A stretch of DNA of 64,000 bases, taken from the NCBI RefSeq assembly GCF_018866325.1, contig NZ_CP076457.1, positions 4,747,001 through 4,811,000 of the forward strand, written 5' to 3'. The notes beneath the pieces are model-generated. The model did not search any database, had not been told where the DNA came from, and worked only from the letters and a program-made list of their open reading frames with translations. The DNA is from Streptomyces sp. YPW6. GTDB taxonomy: Bacteria; Actinomycetota; Actinomycetes; Streptomycetales; Streptomycetaceae. Positions within the stretch are counted from its first letter, which is position 1. Each line of letters begins with the position of its first letter. Position numbers and translations under genes: made by a program. Of this stretch, positions 48,238 through 57,343 are shown piece after piece.

Positions 48238-49896
48238 ATGTCAGGACCCCGCCCCGTACGGGCACCGCGCGGCAGCGCACTGACCGCCCTGGGATGGCAG
48301 CAGGAAGCCGCCCTGCGCATGCTGCAGAACAACCTCGACCCCGAGGTCGCCGAGCACCCCGACAAGCTCGTCGTCTACGGGGGCACGGGCAAGGCGGCCC
48401 GCGACTGGCGCTCGTTCGACGCGATGGTCCGCACGCTGGAGACGCTCAAGCAGGACGAGACGATGCTCGTCCAGTCCGGGCGGCCCGTCGGCGTCATGCA
48501 GACCCACGAGTGGGCGCCCCGCGTGCTCATCGCCAACTCCAACCTGGTCGGCGACTGGGCCAACTGGGAGGAGTTCCGCCGCCTGGAGCAGCTGGGCCTG
48601 ACCATGTACGGCCAGATGACCGCCGGGTCCTGGATCTACATCGGCACCCAGGGCATCCTCCAGGGCACCTACGAGACCTTCGCCGCCGTCGCCGCGAAGA
48701 AGTTCGGCGGGACGCTGGCCGGAACGATCACCCTGACCGCCGGACTCGGCGGTATGGGCGGCGCCCAGCCGCTCGCCGTCACCATGAACGACGGCGTCGC
48801 GATCTGCATCGACGTCGACCCGCGCGCCATCGAGCGCCGCATCGAGCACCGCTACCTGGACGTGCGGGCCGACAGCCTGGAGCACGCCCTCCAGCTCGCC
48901 GTCGAGGCCCGCGACGCCCGCCGCCCGCTCTCCATCGGCCTCCTCGGCAACGCGGCCGAGCTGCTGCCCCGGATGCTCGCCGAGGGCGCGCCGATCGACA
49001 TCGTCACCGACCAGACCAGCGCCCACGACCCGCTCGCCTACCTGCCGCTCGGCGTCGACTTCGACGACATGGCCGCTCTCGCCGCCGAGAAGCCCGCCGA
49101 CTTCACCCAGCGCGCCCGCGTGTCGATGGCCCGCCACGTCGAGGCCATGGTCGGCTTCATGGACGCCGGCGCCGAGGTCTTCGACTACGGCAACTCCATC
49201 CGCGGCGAGGCCCAGCTTGCCGGGTACGACCGCGCCTTCGACTTCCCCGGCTTCGTCCCCGCCTACATCCGCCCCCTCTTCTGCGAGGGCAAGGGCCCCT
49301 TCCGCTGGGCGGCCCTCTCCGGTGAGGCCTCCGACATCCACAAGACGGACAAGGCGATCCTGGACCTCTTCCCGGAGAACGAGTCGCTGCACCGCTGGAT
49401 CAGGATGGCCGGCGAGCGGGTCCACTTCCAGGGCCTGCCCGCCCGGATCTGCTGGCTCGGCTACGGCGAGCGCGACAAGGCCGGCGAGCGCTTCAACGAC
49501 ATGGTCGCGAGCGGCGAACTGGCCGCTCCGCTGGCCATCGGCCGCGACCACCTCGACTGCGGCTCGGTCGCCTCCCCGTACCGCGAGACCGAGGCCATGC
49601 TCGACGGCTCCGACGCCATCGCGGACTGGCCGCTGCTCAACGCCATGGTCAACGTCGCCTCCGGCGCCTCCTGGGTCTCCCTCCACCACGGCGGCGGCGT
49701 CGGCATGGGCCGCTCCATCCACGCGGGCCAGGTCTCCGTCGCCGACGGCACGAAGCTCGCCGGCGAGAAGATCCGCCGCGTCCTGACGAACGACCCCGGC
49801 ATGGGTGTCATCCGCCACGTCGACGCCGGCTACGACATCGCGGAGTCCGTCGCCGCGGACAAGGGCGTACGCGTCCCGATGACGGAGGGCAACTGA
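48238..49896 (+). CDS. hutU: Urocanate hydratase HutU
   Basis: This 552-residue enzyme converts urocanate to imidazolonepropionate, step two of histidine degradation, using NAD as a tightly bound cofactor. Family motifs are YGGTGKAARDW, LSVTAGLGGMGGAQP-type glycine loop (TAGLGGMGGAQPLAVTM), DQTSAHDPLAYLPLG and GLPARICWLGYGERDKAG, with HHGGGVGMGRSIHAG near the C-terminus. The ATG at 48238 follows GAGGAGG. The histidase gene hutH is not here; in S. coelicolor it maps elsewhere. It is followed directly by the M20 gene, its stop overlapping the next ATG. Confidence 0.97.
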   Translation: MSGPRPVRAPRGSALTALGWQQEAALRMLQNNLDPEVAEHPDKLVVYGGTGKAARDWRSFDAMVRTLETLKQDETMLVQSGRPVGVMQTHEWAPRVLIANSNLVGDWANWEEFRRLEQLGLTMYGQMTAGSWIYIGTQGILQGTYETFAAVAAKKFGGTLAGTITLTAGLGGMGGAQPLAVTMNDGVAICIDVDPRAIERRIEHRYLDVRADSLEHALQLAVEARDARRPLSIGLLGNAAELLPRMLAEGAPIDIVTDQTSAHDPLAYLPLGVDFDDMAALAAEKPADFTQRARVSMARHVEAMVGFMDAGAEVFDYGNSIRGEAQLAGYDRAFDFPGFVPAYIRPLFCEGKGPFRWAALSGEASDIHKTDKAILDLFPENESLHRWIRMAGERVHFQGLPARICWLGYGERDKAGERFNDMVASGELAAPLAIGRDHLDCGSVASPYRETEAMLDGSDAIADWPLLNAMVNVASGASWVSLHHGGGVGMGRSIHAGQVSVADGTKLAGEKIRRVLTNDPGMGVIRHVDAGYDIAESVAADKGVRVPMTEGN

Positions 49897-51236
49897 TGCC
49901 GTCGGGCACCCCCGGCACCCCCGCACCGGCCGGGCGCGCCTCGGGGCGGGGAGCGGCCGGTGGCGACGGGCCCACGCCGCCCGGCCCGGGTCGGCAGCCG
50001 TGGCGCGCCGGTGACTCCTTCCTCTCGATGTGGCGGGAGCTCGCTCCCGTCGGACGCCACCCCGACAGCGGCGGCTACCGGCGCTACGCCTGGTCGGCGG
50101 CCGACCGCGACTGCCGGGCCTGGTTCCGTGCGCAGGCCGAGGCGCGCGGTCTCGCGTACGAGACCGACCGCAACGGCAACCAGTGGGCCTGGCTCGGCGA
50201 CCCTCTGGCCGGGGACGCCGTCGTCACCGGCTCCCATCTGGACTCCGTCCCGGACGGCGGGGCCTTCGACGGCCCGCTCGGAGTGGTGTCCTCCTTCGCC
50301 GCGCTCGACGAACTCCACCGCAGGGGCGCGGAGTTCACCCGGCCGCTGGCCATCACCAACTTCGGTGACGAGGAGGGCGCCCGCTTCGGACTGGCCTGCG
50401 TCGGCTCCCGGCTCGCCGCCGGACAGCTCACCGTCGCCGACGCCCACCGCCTGCGGGACGCGGACGGGACCACGCTGCCCGCCGCCATGGAGGCGGCCGG
50501 ACACGACCCCGCGACCATCGGTCCCGACCCGGAACGGCTCGCCCGGATCGGCGCGTTCGTCGAACTCCACGTCGAGCAGGGCCGCGCCCTCGACCTGACC
50601 GGCGACCCCGTCGGCATCGCCTCCGCCATCTGGCCGCACGGCCGCTGGCGGTTCGACTTCCGGGGCGAGGCCAACCACGCGGGCACCACCCGGCTCGTCG
50701 ACCGCCGCGACCCGATGCTCACGTACGCCGAGACCGTGCTCGCCGCCCGCCGCGAGGCCGACCTGACCGGAGCGCTCGCCACCTTCGGCAAGATCGCGGT
50801 CGAGCCCAACGGGGTCAACGCCATCCCCTCCCTCGTCCGCGGCTGGCTCGACTCCCGCGCCGCCGACCAGGCCACCCTGGACGCCGTCGTCACCGGCGTC
50901 GAGCGCGCCGCCCGGGAGTACGCCGAGCGGGCCGGGATCGACCTCGACGTCGTGCGCGAATCGTTCACGCCCGTCGTCGAGTTCGAGCACGCCCTGCGCG
51001 ACGAACTGGCGAAGATCCTGAAGGGCTCCGGCGACACGGGGCGCCCCGTGCCCGTCCTCGGCACCGGCGCGGGCCACGATGCGGGTATCTTGTCCGCCTC
51101 GGTGCCCACCGCCATGCTCTTCGTACGGAACCCCACCGGCATCTCGCACTCACCCGCCGAGCACGCCGCCGAGGACGACTGCACGGCCGGGGTCGAGGCG
51201 CTCGCCGACGTACTGGAAGGTCTCGCGTGCAGCTGA
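49896..51236 (+). CDS. M20 amidohydrolase (AllC/HyuC type), likely N-formylglutamate deformylase in context
   Basis: This 446-residue protein is an M20 zinc amidohydrolase of the allantoate amidohydrolase/carbamoylase type. Metal ligands are in GSHLDSVPDGGAFDGPLG (His, Asp), NFGDEEGARFG (Glu-Glu), ELHVEQG (His) and GAGHDAG near the C-terminus; FRGEANHAGTTR is in the lid domain. It is embedded between hutU and hutF with overlapping start and stop codons. HutF produces N-formylglutamate, and no HutG homologue is present, so I infer that this enzyme hydrolyses N-formylglutamate. Allantoate remains the annotation-based alternative. The N-terminal 40 residues are Gly/Pro-rich and may be a wrong start. 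Confidence 0.9.
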   Translation: MPSGTPGTPAPAGRASGRGAAGGDGPTPPGPGRQPWRAGDSFLSMWRELAPVGRHPDSGGYRRYAWSAADRDCRAWFRAQAEARGLAYETDRNGNQWAWLGDPLAGDAVVTGSHLDSVPDGGAFDGPLGVVSSFAALDELHRRGAEFTRPLAITNFGDEEGARFGLACVGSRLAAGQLTVADAHRLRDADGTTLPAAMEAAGHDPATIGPDPERLARIGAFVELHVEQGRALDLTGDPVGIASAIWPHGRWRFDFRGEANHAGTTRLVDRRDPMLTYAETVLAARREADLTGALATFGKIAVEPNGVNAIPSLVRGWLDSRAADQATLDAVVTGVERAAREYAERAGIDLDVVRESFTPVVEFEHALRDELAKILKGSGDTGRPVPVLGTGAGHDAGILSASVPTAMLFVRNPTGISHSPAEHAAEDDCTAGVEALADVLEGLACS

Positions 51237-52594
51237 CACCACGGACGGCGGGCGCTCCCGTCACCGCGTCCTACTGGATGGAGCACGCCTGGCTCGGCAC
51301 GCACGTCGAGCCGGGCGTCGTCCTGGACGTCGCGGACGGCCGCATCGCCGGGATCAGGACCGGGGCCGGGGCACCGCCGCCCGGCGCGACCGCGCTGCGC
51401 GGCCTGACCCTCCCCGGCCTCGCCAACACCCACTCCCACGCCTTCCACCGGGCCCTGCGCGGCACCGTCCAGGTGGGCACCGGGACCTTCTGGACCTGGC
51501 GCGAGCTGATGTACCGCACGGCGGCCGAGCTCACCCCGGACACCTACTTCGACCTGGCCCGCGCCACGTACGCCGAGATGGCCCTGGCCGGCATCACCTC
51601 CGTCGGTGAGTTCCACTATCTGCACCACGCCCCCGGCGGCACCCCCTACGCCAATCCGAACGCCATGGGCGAGGCGCTCATCGCGGCCGCCGCCGAGGCC
51701 GGGATCCGGATCACCCTGCTGGACACCGCCTATCTCGCCGCCGGATTCGGGGAGCGGCCCAACCGGCACCAGCTGCGCTTCTCCGACACGACCGCCGAGG
51801 CATGGGCCGAGCGCGCCGCCCTCCTCAAGGGCGACGACCACACGCTGATCGGCGCGGCCGTCCACTCCGTCCGGGCGGTCCCGGCGGACCAGCTGGCCAC
51901 CGTGGTGCGGTGGGCCGAGGAGCGCGAGGCCCCGCTCCACGTCCACCTCTCGGAGCAGACGGCGGAGAACGACGCCTGCCGGGCCGCACACGGCCGCACC
52001 CCCACCCGGCTGCTGGCCGACCACGGGGTCCTCGGCCCGCGCACCACCGGCATCCACAACACGCACCTGACCGAGGCGGACATCCAGCTGCTGGGCTCCT
52101 CGGCGACGGGCACCTGCATGTGCCCCACCACCGAACGCGACCTGGCCGACGGCATCGGCCCCGCCGCCGCCCTCCAGAAGGCGGGCTCGCCGCTCTCGCT
52201 GGGCAGCGACAGCCACGCCGTCATCGACCTCTTCGAAGAGGCGCGGGCGATGGAGCTCAACGAGCGGCTGCGCACCCACATCCGCGGCCACTGGACGGCC
52301 GCCGCCCTGCTCCGGGCCGCCTCCGCCGACGGGCACGCCGCACTGGGCCGCCCCGACGCGGGCGTGCTGGAGCCGGGCGCCCCCGCCGATCTGACCACCG
52401 TCGCCCTGGACTCCGTCAGAACGGCGGGACCGGCGCCCCGACTGGCAGCGGAGACCGCCGTATTCGCCGCCTCCGCCGCTGATGTGCGGCACACGGTCGT
52501 GGCGGGGCGGCACATCGTCCGCGACGGCCGTCACACGCGGATCGAGGACGTGCCCCGGGCGCTGGAGACGGCTGTCGCCGCCCTGCACGGCTGA
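51227..52594 (+). CDS. hutF: Formimidoylglutamate deiminase HutF
   Basis: This 455-residue enzyme removes ammonia from N-formimino-glutamate to give N-formylglutamate. It has the metal-dependent amidohydrolase fold: LTLPGLANTHSHAFHRALRG with H-x-H, HVHLSEQTAEN, IHNTHLTEADI and GSDSHAVIDLFEEARAME carrying the catalytic Asp. The GTG at 51227 overlaps the end of the M20 gene by 10 bp, so the two are co-translated. The HutF route, rather than direct formiminase (HutG), explains the need for a following deformylase. Confidence 0.95.
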   Translation: MQLTPRTAGAPVTASYWMEHAWLGTHVEPGVVLDVADGRIAGIRTGAGAPPPGATALRGLTLPGLANTHSHAFHRALRGTVQVGTGTFWTWRELMYRTAAELTPDTYFDLARATYAEMALAGITSVGEFHYLHHAPGGTPYANPNAMGEALIAAAAEAGIRITLLDTAYLAAGFGERPNRHQLRFSDTTAEAWAERAALLKGDDHTLIGAAVHSVRAVPADQLATVVRWAEEREAPLHVHLSEQTAENDACRAAHGRTPTRLLADHGVLGPRTTGIHNTHLTEADIQLLGSSATGTCMCPTTERDLADGIGPAAALQKAGSPLSLGSDSHAVIDLFEEARAMELNERLRTHIRGHWTAAALLRAASADGHAALGRPDAGVLEPGAPADLTTVALDSVRTAGPAPRLAAETAVFAASAADVRHTVVAGRHIVRDGRHTRIEDVPRALETAVAALHG

Positions 52595-52743
52595 GCGCAG
52601 GACCCCGCCGCCCCGCACCACCGCTCCCGGGTCCCCGGGCACCCCCGGACCTGCCGGAGTCCCGGGCAGCCCGGGACCTGCCGGAGTCCCGCGCAGCCCC
52701 GGACCCGTCGGCCCCTTCGGAACGCAAGGAGAACACGCTCCAG
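52594..52743 (+). other. Gap between hutF and hutI with 27-bp repeat
   Basis: Two copies of a 27-bp unit (GGACCTGCCGGAGTCCCGGG...) lie at 52647-52673 and 52674-52700, with a partial third after 52701. The AAGGAG ribosome binding site of hutI is at 52727. No promoter is evident, so hutI probably shares the operon transcript. Confidence 0.6.
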
Positions 52744-53916
52744 ATGACGACCACCGCCGTCACCCACATCGCCAGCCTGGTCACCAATGACCCCTCCCTC
52801 GGCAACGGGACCCCCCTGGGCCTGATCCAGGACGCGGCCGTCGTCATCGAGGGCGACCGCATCGTCTGGACCGGTGAATCCAGCAAAGCACCCGCCACTG
52901 ACAACGTCCTCGACGCGGCCGGCCGCGCGGTGATCCCGGGCTTCGTCGACTCCCACTCCCACCTGGTCTTCGCGGGCGACCGCACCCAGGAGTTCAACGC
53001 CCGCATGTCCGGGCAGCCCTACCGCGCGGGCGGCATCCGCACCACTGTCGCCGCCACCCGGGCCGCCACCGACGAGGAGCTGTCCGCCAACGTCGCCCGC
53101 TACCTCGCCGAGGCCCTGCGCCAGGGCACCACCACCTTCGAGACCAAGTCCGGCTACGGCCTCACCGTCGAGGACGAGGCCCGCGCCCTGCGCGTCGCGG
53201 GCCGTCACACCGACGAGGTCACCTACCTCGGCGCCCACATCGTGTCCCCCGACTACGCCGACGATCCCGCCGGATACGTCGACCTGGTCACCGGCCCGAT
53301 GCTGGAGGCCTGCGCCCCGCACGCCCGCTGGATCGACGTCTTCTGCGAGCAGGGCGCCTTCGACGGCGACCAGGCCCGCGCCATCCTCACCGCGGGCCGT
53401 GCCCGGGGGCTGCACCCGCGCATCCACGCCAACCAGCTGAGCTACGGCCCCGGTGTCCAGCTCGCCGTCGAGCTCGACGCCGCGTCGGCCGACCACTGCA
53501 CCCACCTCACCGACGCGGACGTCGACGCGCTCGGCCAGGGCAGGACGGTCGCCACACTGCTCCCGGGGGCGGAGTTCTCCACCCGCGCCACCTGGCCCGA
53601 CGCCCGCCGCCTCCTCGACGCCGGGGCCACCGTCGCGCTCTCCACGGACTGCAACCCCGGCTCCTCCTTCACCTCGTCCATGCCGTTCTGCATCGCGCTG
53701 GCCGTTCGTGACATGGGGATGTCCCCGGACGAGGCGATCTGGGCGGCCACCGCGGGCGGAGCCGCGGCCCTGCGCCGTAACGACATCGGCCGGATCACCC
53801 CGGGCGCCCGCGCCGACCTGGTCCTCCTCGACGCCCCGAGCCACGTCCACCTCGCCTACCGCCCCGGCGTCCCGCTGGTCAGCGCGGTGTGGCGGAGCGG
53901 GGAGCGGGTGGCGTAG
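52744..53916 (+). CDS. hutI: Imidazolonepropionase HutI
   Basis: This 390-residue metal-dependent amidohydrolase opens imidazolonepropionate to N-formimino-glutamate, step three of histidine degradation. Motifs are VIPGFVDSHSHLVFAGDRTQEF (H-x-H), LHPRIHANQLSYGPG, DHCTHLTDADVDALG and STDCNPGSSFTSSM with the catalytic Asp. The ATG at 52744 follows AAGGAG. Order hutU - M20 - hutF - hutI gives a complete route from urocanate to glutamate plus formate if the M20 enzyme acts as deformylase. Confidence 0.97.
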   Translation: MTTTAVTHIASLVTNDPSLGNGTPLGLIQDAAVVIEGDRIVWTGESSKAPATDNVLDAAGRAVIPGFVDSHSHLVFAGDRTQEFNARMSGQPYRAGGIRTTVAATRAATDEELSANVARYLAEALRQGTTTFETKSGYGLTVEDEARALRVAGRHTDEVTYLGAHIVSPDYADDPAGYVDLVTGPMLEACAPHARWIDVFCEQGAFDGDQARAILTAGRARGLHPRIHANQLSYGPGVQLAVELDAASADHCTHLTDADVDALGQGRTVATLLPGAEFSTRATWPDARRLLDAGATVALSTDCNPGSSFTSSMPFCIALAVRDMGMSPDEAIWAATAGGAAALRRNDIGRITPGARADLVLLDAPSHVHLAYRPGVPLVSAVWRSGERVA

Positions 53917-53922
53917 GTCCCG

Positions 53923-54008
53923 GGCGGGGCGGGGCAGGGCCCCCTGCCCCGCCCCGCCCCGACACGCGGAAGGACCCGCTCCCGGCGATCCGGGGCGGGT
54001 CCTTCCGC
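53923..54008. terminator. Two hairpins between hutI and the sigma factor gene
   Basis: The first pairs 53923-53939 with 53942-53958, a perfect 17-bp GC-only stem with a 2-base loop. The second pairs GCGGAAGGACCCGC (53966-53979) with 53995-54008. They lie between two convergent genes and would serve both. Confidence 0.8.
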
Positions 54009-54062
54009 GGTGCTTCACGGCCCCGGAGCCCCGTGGCGGGGCGGCGGGCCGGGTGAGGTGGC

Positions 54063-55031
54063 TCACTCGTCCAGGGTCAGACCCTTGCGGAGCTTGGTCA
54101 GCGTGCGGGAGAGCAGCCGCGAGACGTGCATCTGCGAGATGTTCAGCTCCTCGCCGATCTCCGACTGCGTCATGTTGCTGACGAAGCGGAGCGAGAGGAT
54201 CATCCGGTCCCGGGCGGGCAGCGCGGCGATCAGCGGCTTCAGCGACTCGACGTACTCGATGCCTTCGAGCCCGTGGTCCTCGTAGCCGATACGGTCCGCG
54301 AGGGCGCCCTCGCCGTCTTCCTCCTCGGGCTTGGCGTCCAGCGAGCTCGCGGTGTACGCGTTGCTCGCGGACATGCCCTCGACGACCTCGTCCGGGGTGA
54401 TGCCGAGACGCTCGGACAGCTCCGCCACGGTGGGCGCGCGGTCCAGCTGCTGGGAGAGTTCGTCGCCGGCCTTCGCCAGGTCGAGCCGCAGCTCCTGGAG
54501 CCGGCGCGGCACGCGCACGGACCAGCTGGTGTCACGGAAGAAGCGCTTGATCTCGCCGACGATCGTCGGCATCGCGAAGGTGGGGAACTCCACACCGCGG
54601 CTCAGCTCGAACCGGTCGATCGCCTTGATCAGGCCGATGGTGCCGACCTGGACGATGTCCTCCATCGGCTCGCTGCGGGAGCGGAACCGGGAGGCCGCGA
54701 ACTTGACGAGCGCGAGATTCAGCTCGACGAGGGTGTTGCGGACGTAGCTGTACTCGGGAGTGCCCTCGTCGAGGGACTCCAGACGCTCGAAGAGCGTCTT
54801 CGACAGGGCCCTGGCGTCCAGAGCGCCCACTTCGGCGTAGGGCGGGATCTCGGGAAGCCCTTCGAGCCCTTCGAGCCCGTCAAGGCCCTCGCCGGAGAAG
54901 TCTGAGGTGATGCTGGTGCCGGCGCGCGGGCCGGGGACGGCTCTCGCGGCGGGGGAGTCGGAATTGGTCGGTCCCTGAGGACATGCCGACGACGCGTTGT
55001 GGGTACGCGCTCCGTCGAGCCGGGGTGACAT
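54063..55031 (-). CDS. SigB/SigF-family RNA polymerase sigma factor
   Basis: This 322-residue protein is a group 3 sigma factor of the SigB/F/G family used in Streptomyces for stress and development. Region 2 is EPMEDIVQVGTIGLIKAIDRFELSRGVEFPTFAMPTIVGEIKRFFRDTSWSVRVPRRLQEL. Region 3 is near 190 and region 4 has LPARDRMILSLRFVSNMTQSEIGEELNISQMHVSRLLSRTLTKLRKGL. A repetitive GLDGLEGLEGLPE segment lies near residue 48. The ATG at 55031 follows GGAGGAGAA. It is divergent from a STAS antagonist and an RsbW-like ATPase, a typical partner-switch set; by position it resembles sigI of S. coelicolor. Confidence 0.93.
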   Translation of the reverse strand: MSPRLDGARTHNASSACPQGPTNSDSPAARAVPGPRAGTSITSDFSGEGLDGLEGLEGLPEIPPYAEVGALDARALSKTLFERLESLDEGTPEYSYVRNTLVELNLALVKFAASRFRSRSEPMEDIVQVGTIGLIKAIDRFELSRGVEFPTFAMPTIVGEIKRFFRDTSWSVRVPRRLQELRLDLAKAGDELSQQLDRAPTVAELSERLGITPDEVVEGMSASNAYTASSLDAKPEEEDGEGALADRIGYEDHGLEGIEYVESLKPLIAALPARDRMILSLRFVSNMTQSEIGEELNISQMHVSRLLSRTLTKLRKGLTLDE

Positions 55032-55316
55032 GGTTCTCCTCCATCGTTCTCGGCATATGGCTGCCGATGCCCATACGTGTTCCTGCGGTGAAGCGGCGCC
55101 TCCAAAGCCGGTCGCATTTTTGGTGTCCCTCTACCCATACCCGGTCTTGACCAGCAGTGACAAGCGCCAATTGCTGCTATATGTCCGGTTTGTTGAGGTC
55201 TCCGACTACCGTGTGGCGTTCGGAACGCGTACTGTTTTACGCACGTCGGCGGCAGCTACGCATACAGCCGCACAGGCAGTGACGCGAACAGTGACGAACG
55301 GCGAAGAGGGACAGGC
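55032..55316. other. Divergent control region of the sigma and STAS genes
   Basis: This 285-bp region is less GC-rich than its surroundings. On the minus strand it contains GGGTAT (55142-55137), the -10 core of SigB-type promoters, but no GTTT-type -35 at the right distance. Promoters for both genes must lie here. Confidence 0.4.
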
Positions 55317-55685
55317 ATGGACCGCGGGACGGTCGGCAGTGCGAACCGGGGTCGACTTCAGGTCGAGGCCCGGACCGAGGGGCGCAGCGAGGTGGTGACC
55401 CCGGTGGGTGAGCTCGATCACCACACCGCGGATCTGCTGCGCGAGCCCCTGGAGAATGCGGTCGAGCAGGGGCGTTCGCGCCTGGTGGTCGACTGCTCCC
55501 GGCTGAATTTCTGCGATTCCACCGGGCTGAACGTGCTGCTCGGCGCCCGCCTCAAGGCGGAGGCGGCCGGCGGAGGCGTTCATCTGGCCGGAATGCTGCC
55601 TGTCGTGGCAAGGGTCTTCGAGATCACGGGGGCGGAAGCGGTCTTCACCGTCCACGCCACTCTCGAAGAGGCCCTGGCCGCCTGA
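55317..55685 (+). CDS. STAS-domain anti-sigma factor antagonist
   Basis: This 122-residue protein has the SpoIIAA/RsbV-type STAS fold: VVTPVGELDHHTADLLREPLENAVEQGRSRLVVDCSRLNFCDSTGLNVLLGARLKAEAAGG. The phosphorylation-site Ser is in the DSTG motif near residue 68. In the partner-switch model the unphosphorylated protein releases a sigma factor by binding its RsbW-like kinase. It is divergent from the sigma factor gene and 202 bp upstream of an RsbW-like ATPase, which fits one regulatory set. The ATG at 55317 is used. Confidence 0.93.
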   Translation: MDRGTVGSANRGRLQVEARTEGRSEVVTPVGELDHHTADLLREPLENAVEQGRSRLVVDCSRLNFCDSTGLNVLLGARLKAEAAGGGVHLAGMLPVVARVFEITGAEAVFTVHATLEEALAA

Positions 55686-55887
55686 CCCGGCGCGGCCGTG
55701 CGGCCGCCGGCATCCCTGGTGTCGGCTGTGTCGTGCAATCGTGTGCCTCAAGTGGGTGTTGTTGCGACATGGCAGGGCAGGAGACACCCCGGCGGTGCCC
55801 CGCAAGGGCTCCGGCACACTCGGTAACTGATCACTATCTGTTCAACGGCGACATGGCGACATGGCGAATCGGTGAGGTGAAGCGCTG

Positions 55888-56379
55888 ATGAGCACCACCC
55901 GGCAGCATCCGCCGGGCGACCTCGGTCGCGAGCCGGACGAAGCGGGCGCAGCCTCGCCCGTCCCGGCCGAGCGGCAGTGGCGCACCCTCTCGCTCGCGCA
56001 GGCCAGCGGCATCGTTCCGACGGCCCGGGACTTCGCCCGGCAGACGCTGCACGACTGGGGCTGGCTCCCGGCGTCCACCGCGGACCGCAGGGCCGCCGCC
56101 GAGGACGTCCTGCTGGTCGTCTCCGAGCTGGTGACCAACGCCTGCCTGCACGCGGAGGGCCCCGAGGAGATCCGGATCGGCCGCACCCCCAAGGGGCTGC
56201 GGGTGGAGGTCGTCGACCGGGGCGCCGGGCAGCCCGCACCCCGTACGCCGCACCGCGCGGGCCGCCCCGGCGGGCACGGCATGTTCATCGTGCAGCGCCT
56301 CTGCCTCGACTGGGGTGTACTGCGTGCGCCGGACGCCCCGGGCAAGACCGTCTGGGCGGAGCTCGCCGCTCCCGCCTAG
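55888..56379 (+). CDS. RsbW-like ATP-binding protein (putative anti-sigma factor)
   Basis: This 163-residue protein has an N-terminal extension of about 30 residues and a HATPase_c_2 domain. The N box is VVSELVTNACLHAEGPEEIRI, the G1 box VEVVDRGAGQP, and GGHGMFIVQRLCLDWGV gives the lid. It is of the RsbW/SpoIIAB anti-sigma kinase group. Next to a STAS antagonist and a SigB-family sigma factor it is the obvious kinase of a partner switch. A strong hairpin follows at 56466-56494. Confidence 0.9.
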   Translation: MSTTRQHPPGDLGREPDEAGAASPVPAERQWRTLSLAQASGIVPTARDFARQTLHDWGWLPASTADRRAAAEDVLLVVSELVTNACLHAEGPEEIRIGRTPKGLRVEVVDRGAGQPAPRTPHRAGRPGGHGMFIVQRLCLDWGVLRAPDAPGKTVWAELAAPA

Positions 56380-56465
56380 GACCTGCCGGAGCCGCCCTGC
56401 CGATCAGGGCCCGGTCCGGCCGAGCGGCCCCGGGCCCGCCCCCCCTCACCCGCACCACCGCACCG

Positions 56466-56494
56466 AAAGAGCGCGCCGGATCGGCGCGCTCTTT
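56466..56494 (+). terminator. Terminator after the RsbW-like gene
   Basis: AAAGAGCGCGCCG (56466-56478) pairs exactly with 56482-56494 around GAT, followed by GTCTTCCC. It separates the sigma regulon genes from the cell-surface cluster. Confidence 0.85.
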
Positions 56495-56611
56495 GTCTTC
56501 CCTCCATCAGGCCCCGGGCGTACCTTGAGCGCCCAATCTGATGTGCCGTCAGCAGTGCGCGCCCGTACGGGTCGTGGCGCGCGGCGACGTCCGGCAAGAG
56601 GGGAACACGAG

Positions 56612-57343
56612 GTGCCGAACCGCAAACGGACGACTCTCGCGCTGGCGGCCGCGCTGGCGGGCCCGATCGTGGTCGCGGGCGCGCCTGCCGCGTACGCCGA
56701 GGTCGTGGACGTCAACTACCAGTGCGTGACGCCCATCGGGCCCAAGGGGGCGGTCTCGCCCATCGACATCAAGGCCGTCAGGAGCGGTGACGGCCACAAA
56801 CTCACGATGTCCTTCCGGAAAGGCGTCTCCTCCAGCCCGGTCGAGCTGGGGAAGGGGGCCATGAACCCGAGCGCCGTGATCGAGCTGGGCGGCGCGGAGA
56901 CGGGCAGGGTCCAGGTCTCCGGCCCGGCGAACACCGAGGCGATTCCCGCCAACACCCCGATCAGGATCAGTGACTTGTCGGGGACGTACACACCGAAGAA
57001 GAGCGGCAAGGTCACCTTCACCGCTGGGGTCCTCACCATCAAGGCCCTCGGTACGACCACCACCTGTACGCCCAAGAACAGCCCCGGCCCGTCCCTCGAA
57101 CTCGACGTCCAGGGGGCGGGAGGTTCGCCGGGCGGCGGCTCCACCGGGGGATCGACCGGCGGGTCCACGGGCGGCGGCTCCACCGGCGGTGCCTCGACAG
57201 GCGCGTCGGGCGGCGGGGAACTGCCCCGCACCGGCCCGCTGGACTCGGCGGCGGCGCTCGGCACGCTCGGCGGCACCGTGCTGCTGACGGGAGCGGCCGG
57301 AGTGCTCTGGCTGACCCGGCGCGGGCAGCGCTCCACAGGCTGA
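56612..57343 (+). CDS. Secreted LPXTG-anchored surface protein
   Basis: This 243-residue protein starts at GTG 56612. A signal peptide (to about AYAEVVDV) is followed by a beta-rich domain of about 140 residues with one Cys at each end (YQCVTPIGPKGAVSPIDIKAV ... LGTTTTCTPKN). A Gly/Ser/Thr linker comes next, then the sorting signal LPRTG at residues 204-208, a hydrophobic helix and a basic tail. It is predicted to be sortase-attached to peptidoglycan. The domain is closely related to the second domain of the protein at 59748-61220. The function of the domain is unknown to me. Confidence 0.88.
   Translation: MPNRKRTTLALAAALAGPIVVAGAPAAYAEVVDVNYQCVTPIGPKGAVSPIDIKAVRSGDGHKLTMSFRKGVSSSPVELGKGAMNPSAVIELGGAETGRVQVSGPANTEAIPANTPIRISDLSGTYTPKKSGKVTFTAGVLTIKALGTTTTCTPKNSPGPSLELDVQGAGGSPGGGSTGGSTGGSTGGGSTGGASTGASGGGELPRTGPLDSAAALGTLGGTVLLTGAAGVLWLTRRGQRSTG

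Noticed and set aside
52594..52743. Repeat-containing gap as a terminator or promoter between hutF and hutI
   Set aside because: No stable long stem with a short loop and no -10/-35 pair; more likely a transcribed spacer.
55137..55142. GGGTAT on the minus strand as a SigB-type promoter of the sigma gene
   Set aside because: No GTTT-like -35 element at 14-16 bp upstream; kept only as a note in the control region. A second GGGTAT at 37364-37359 has the same problem.
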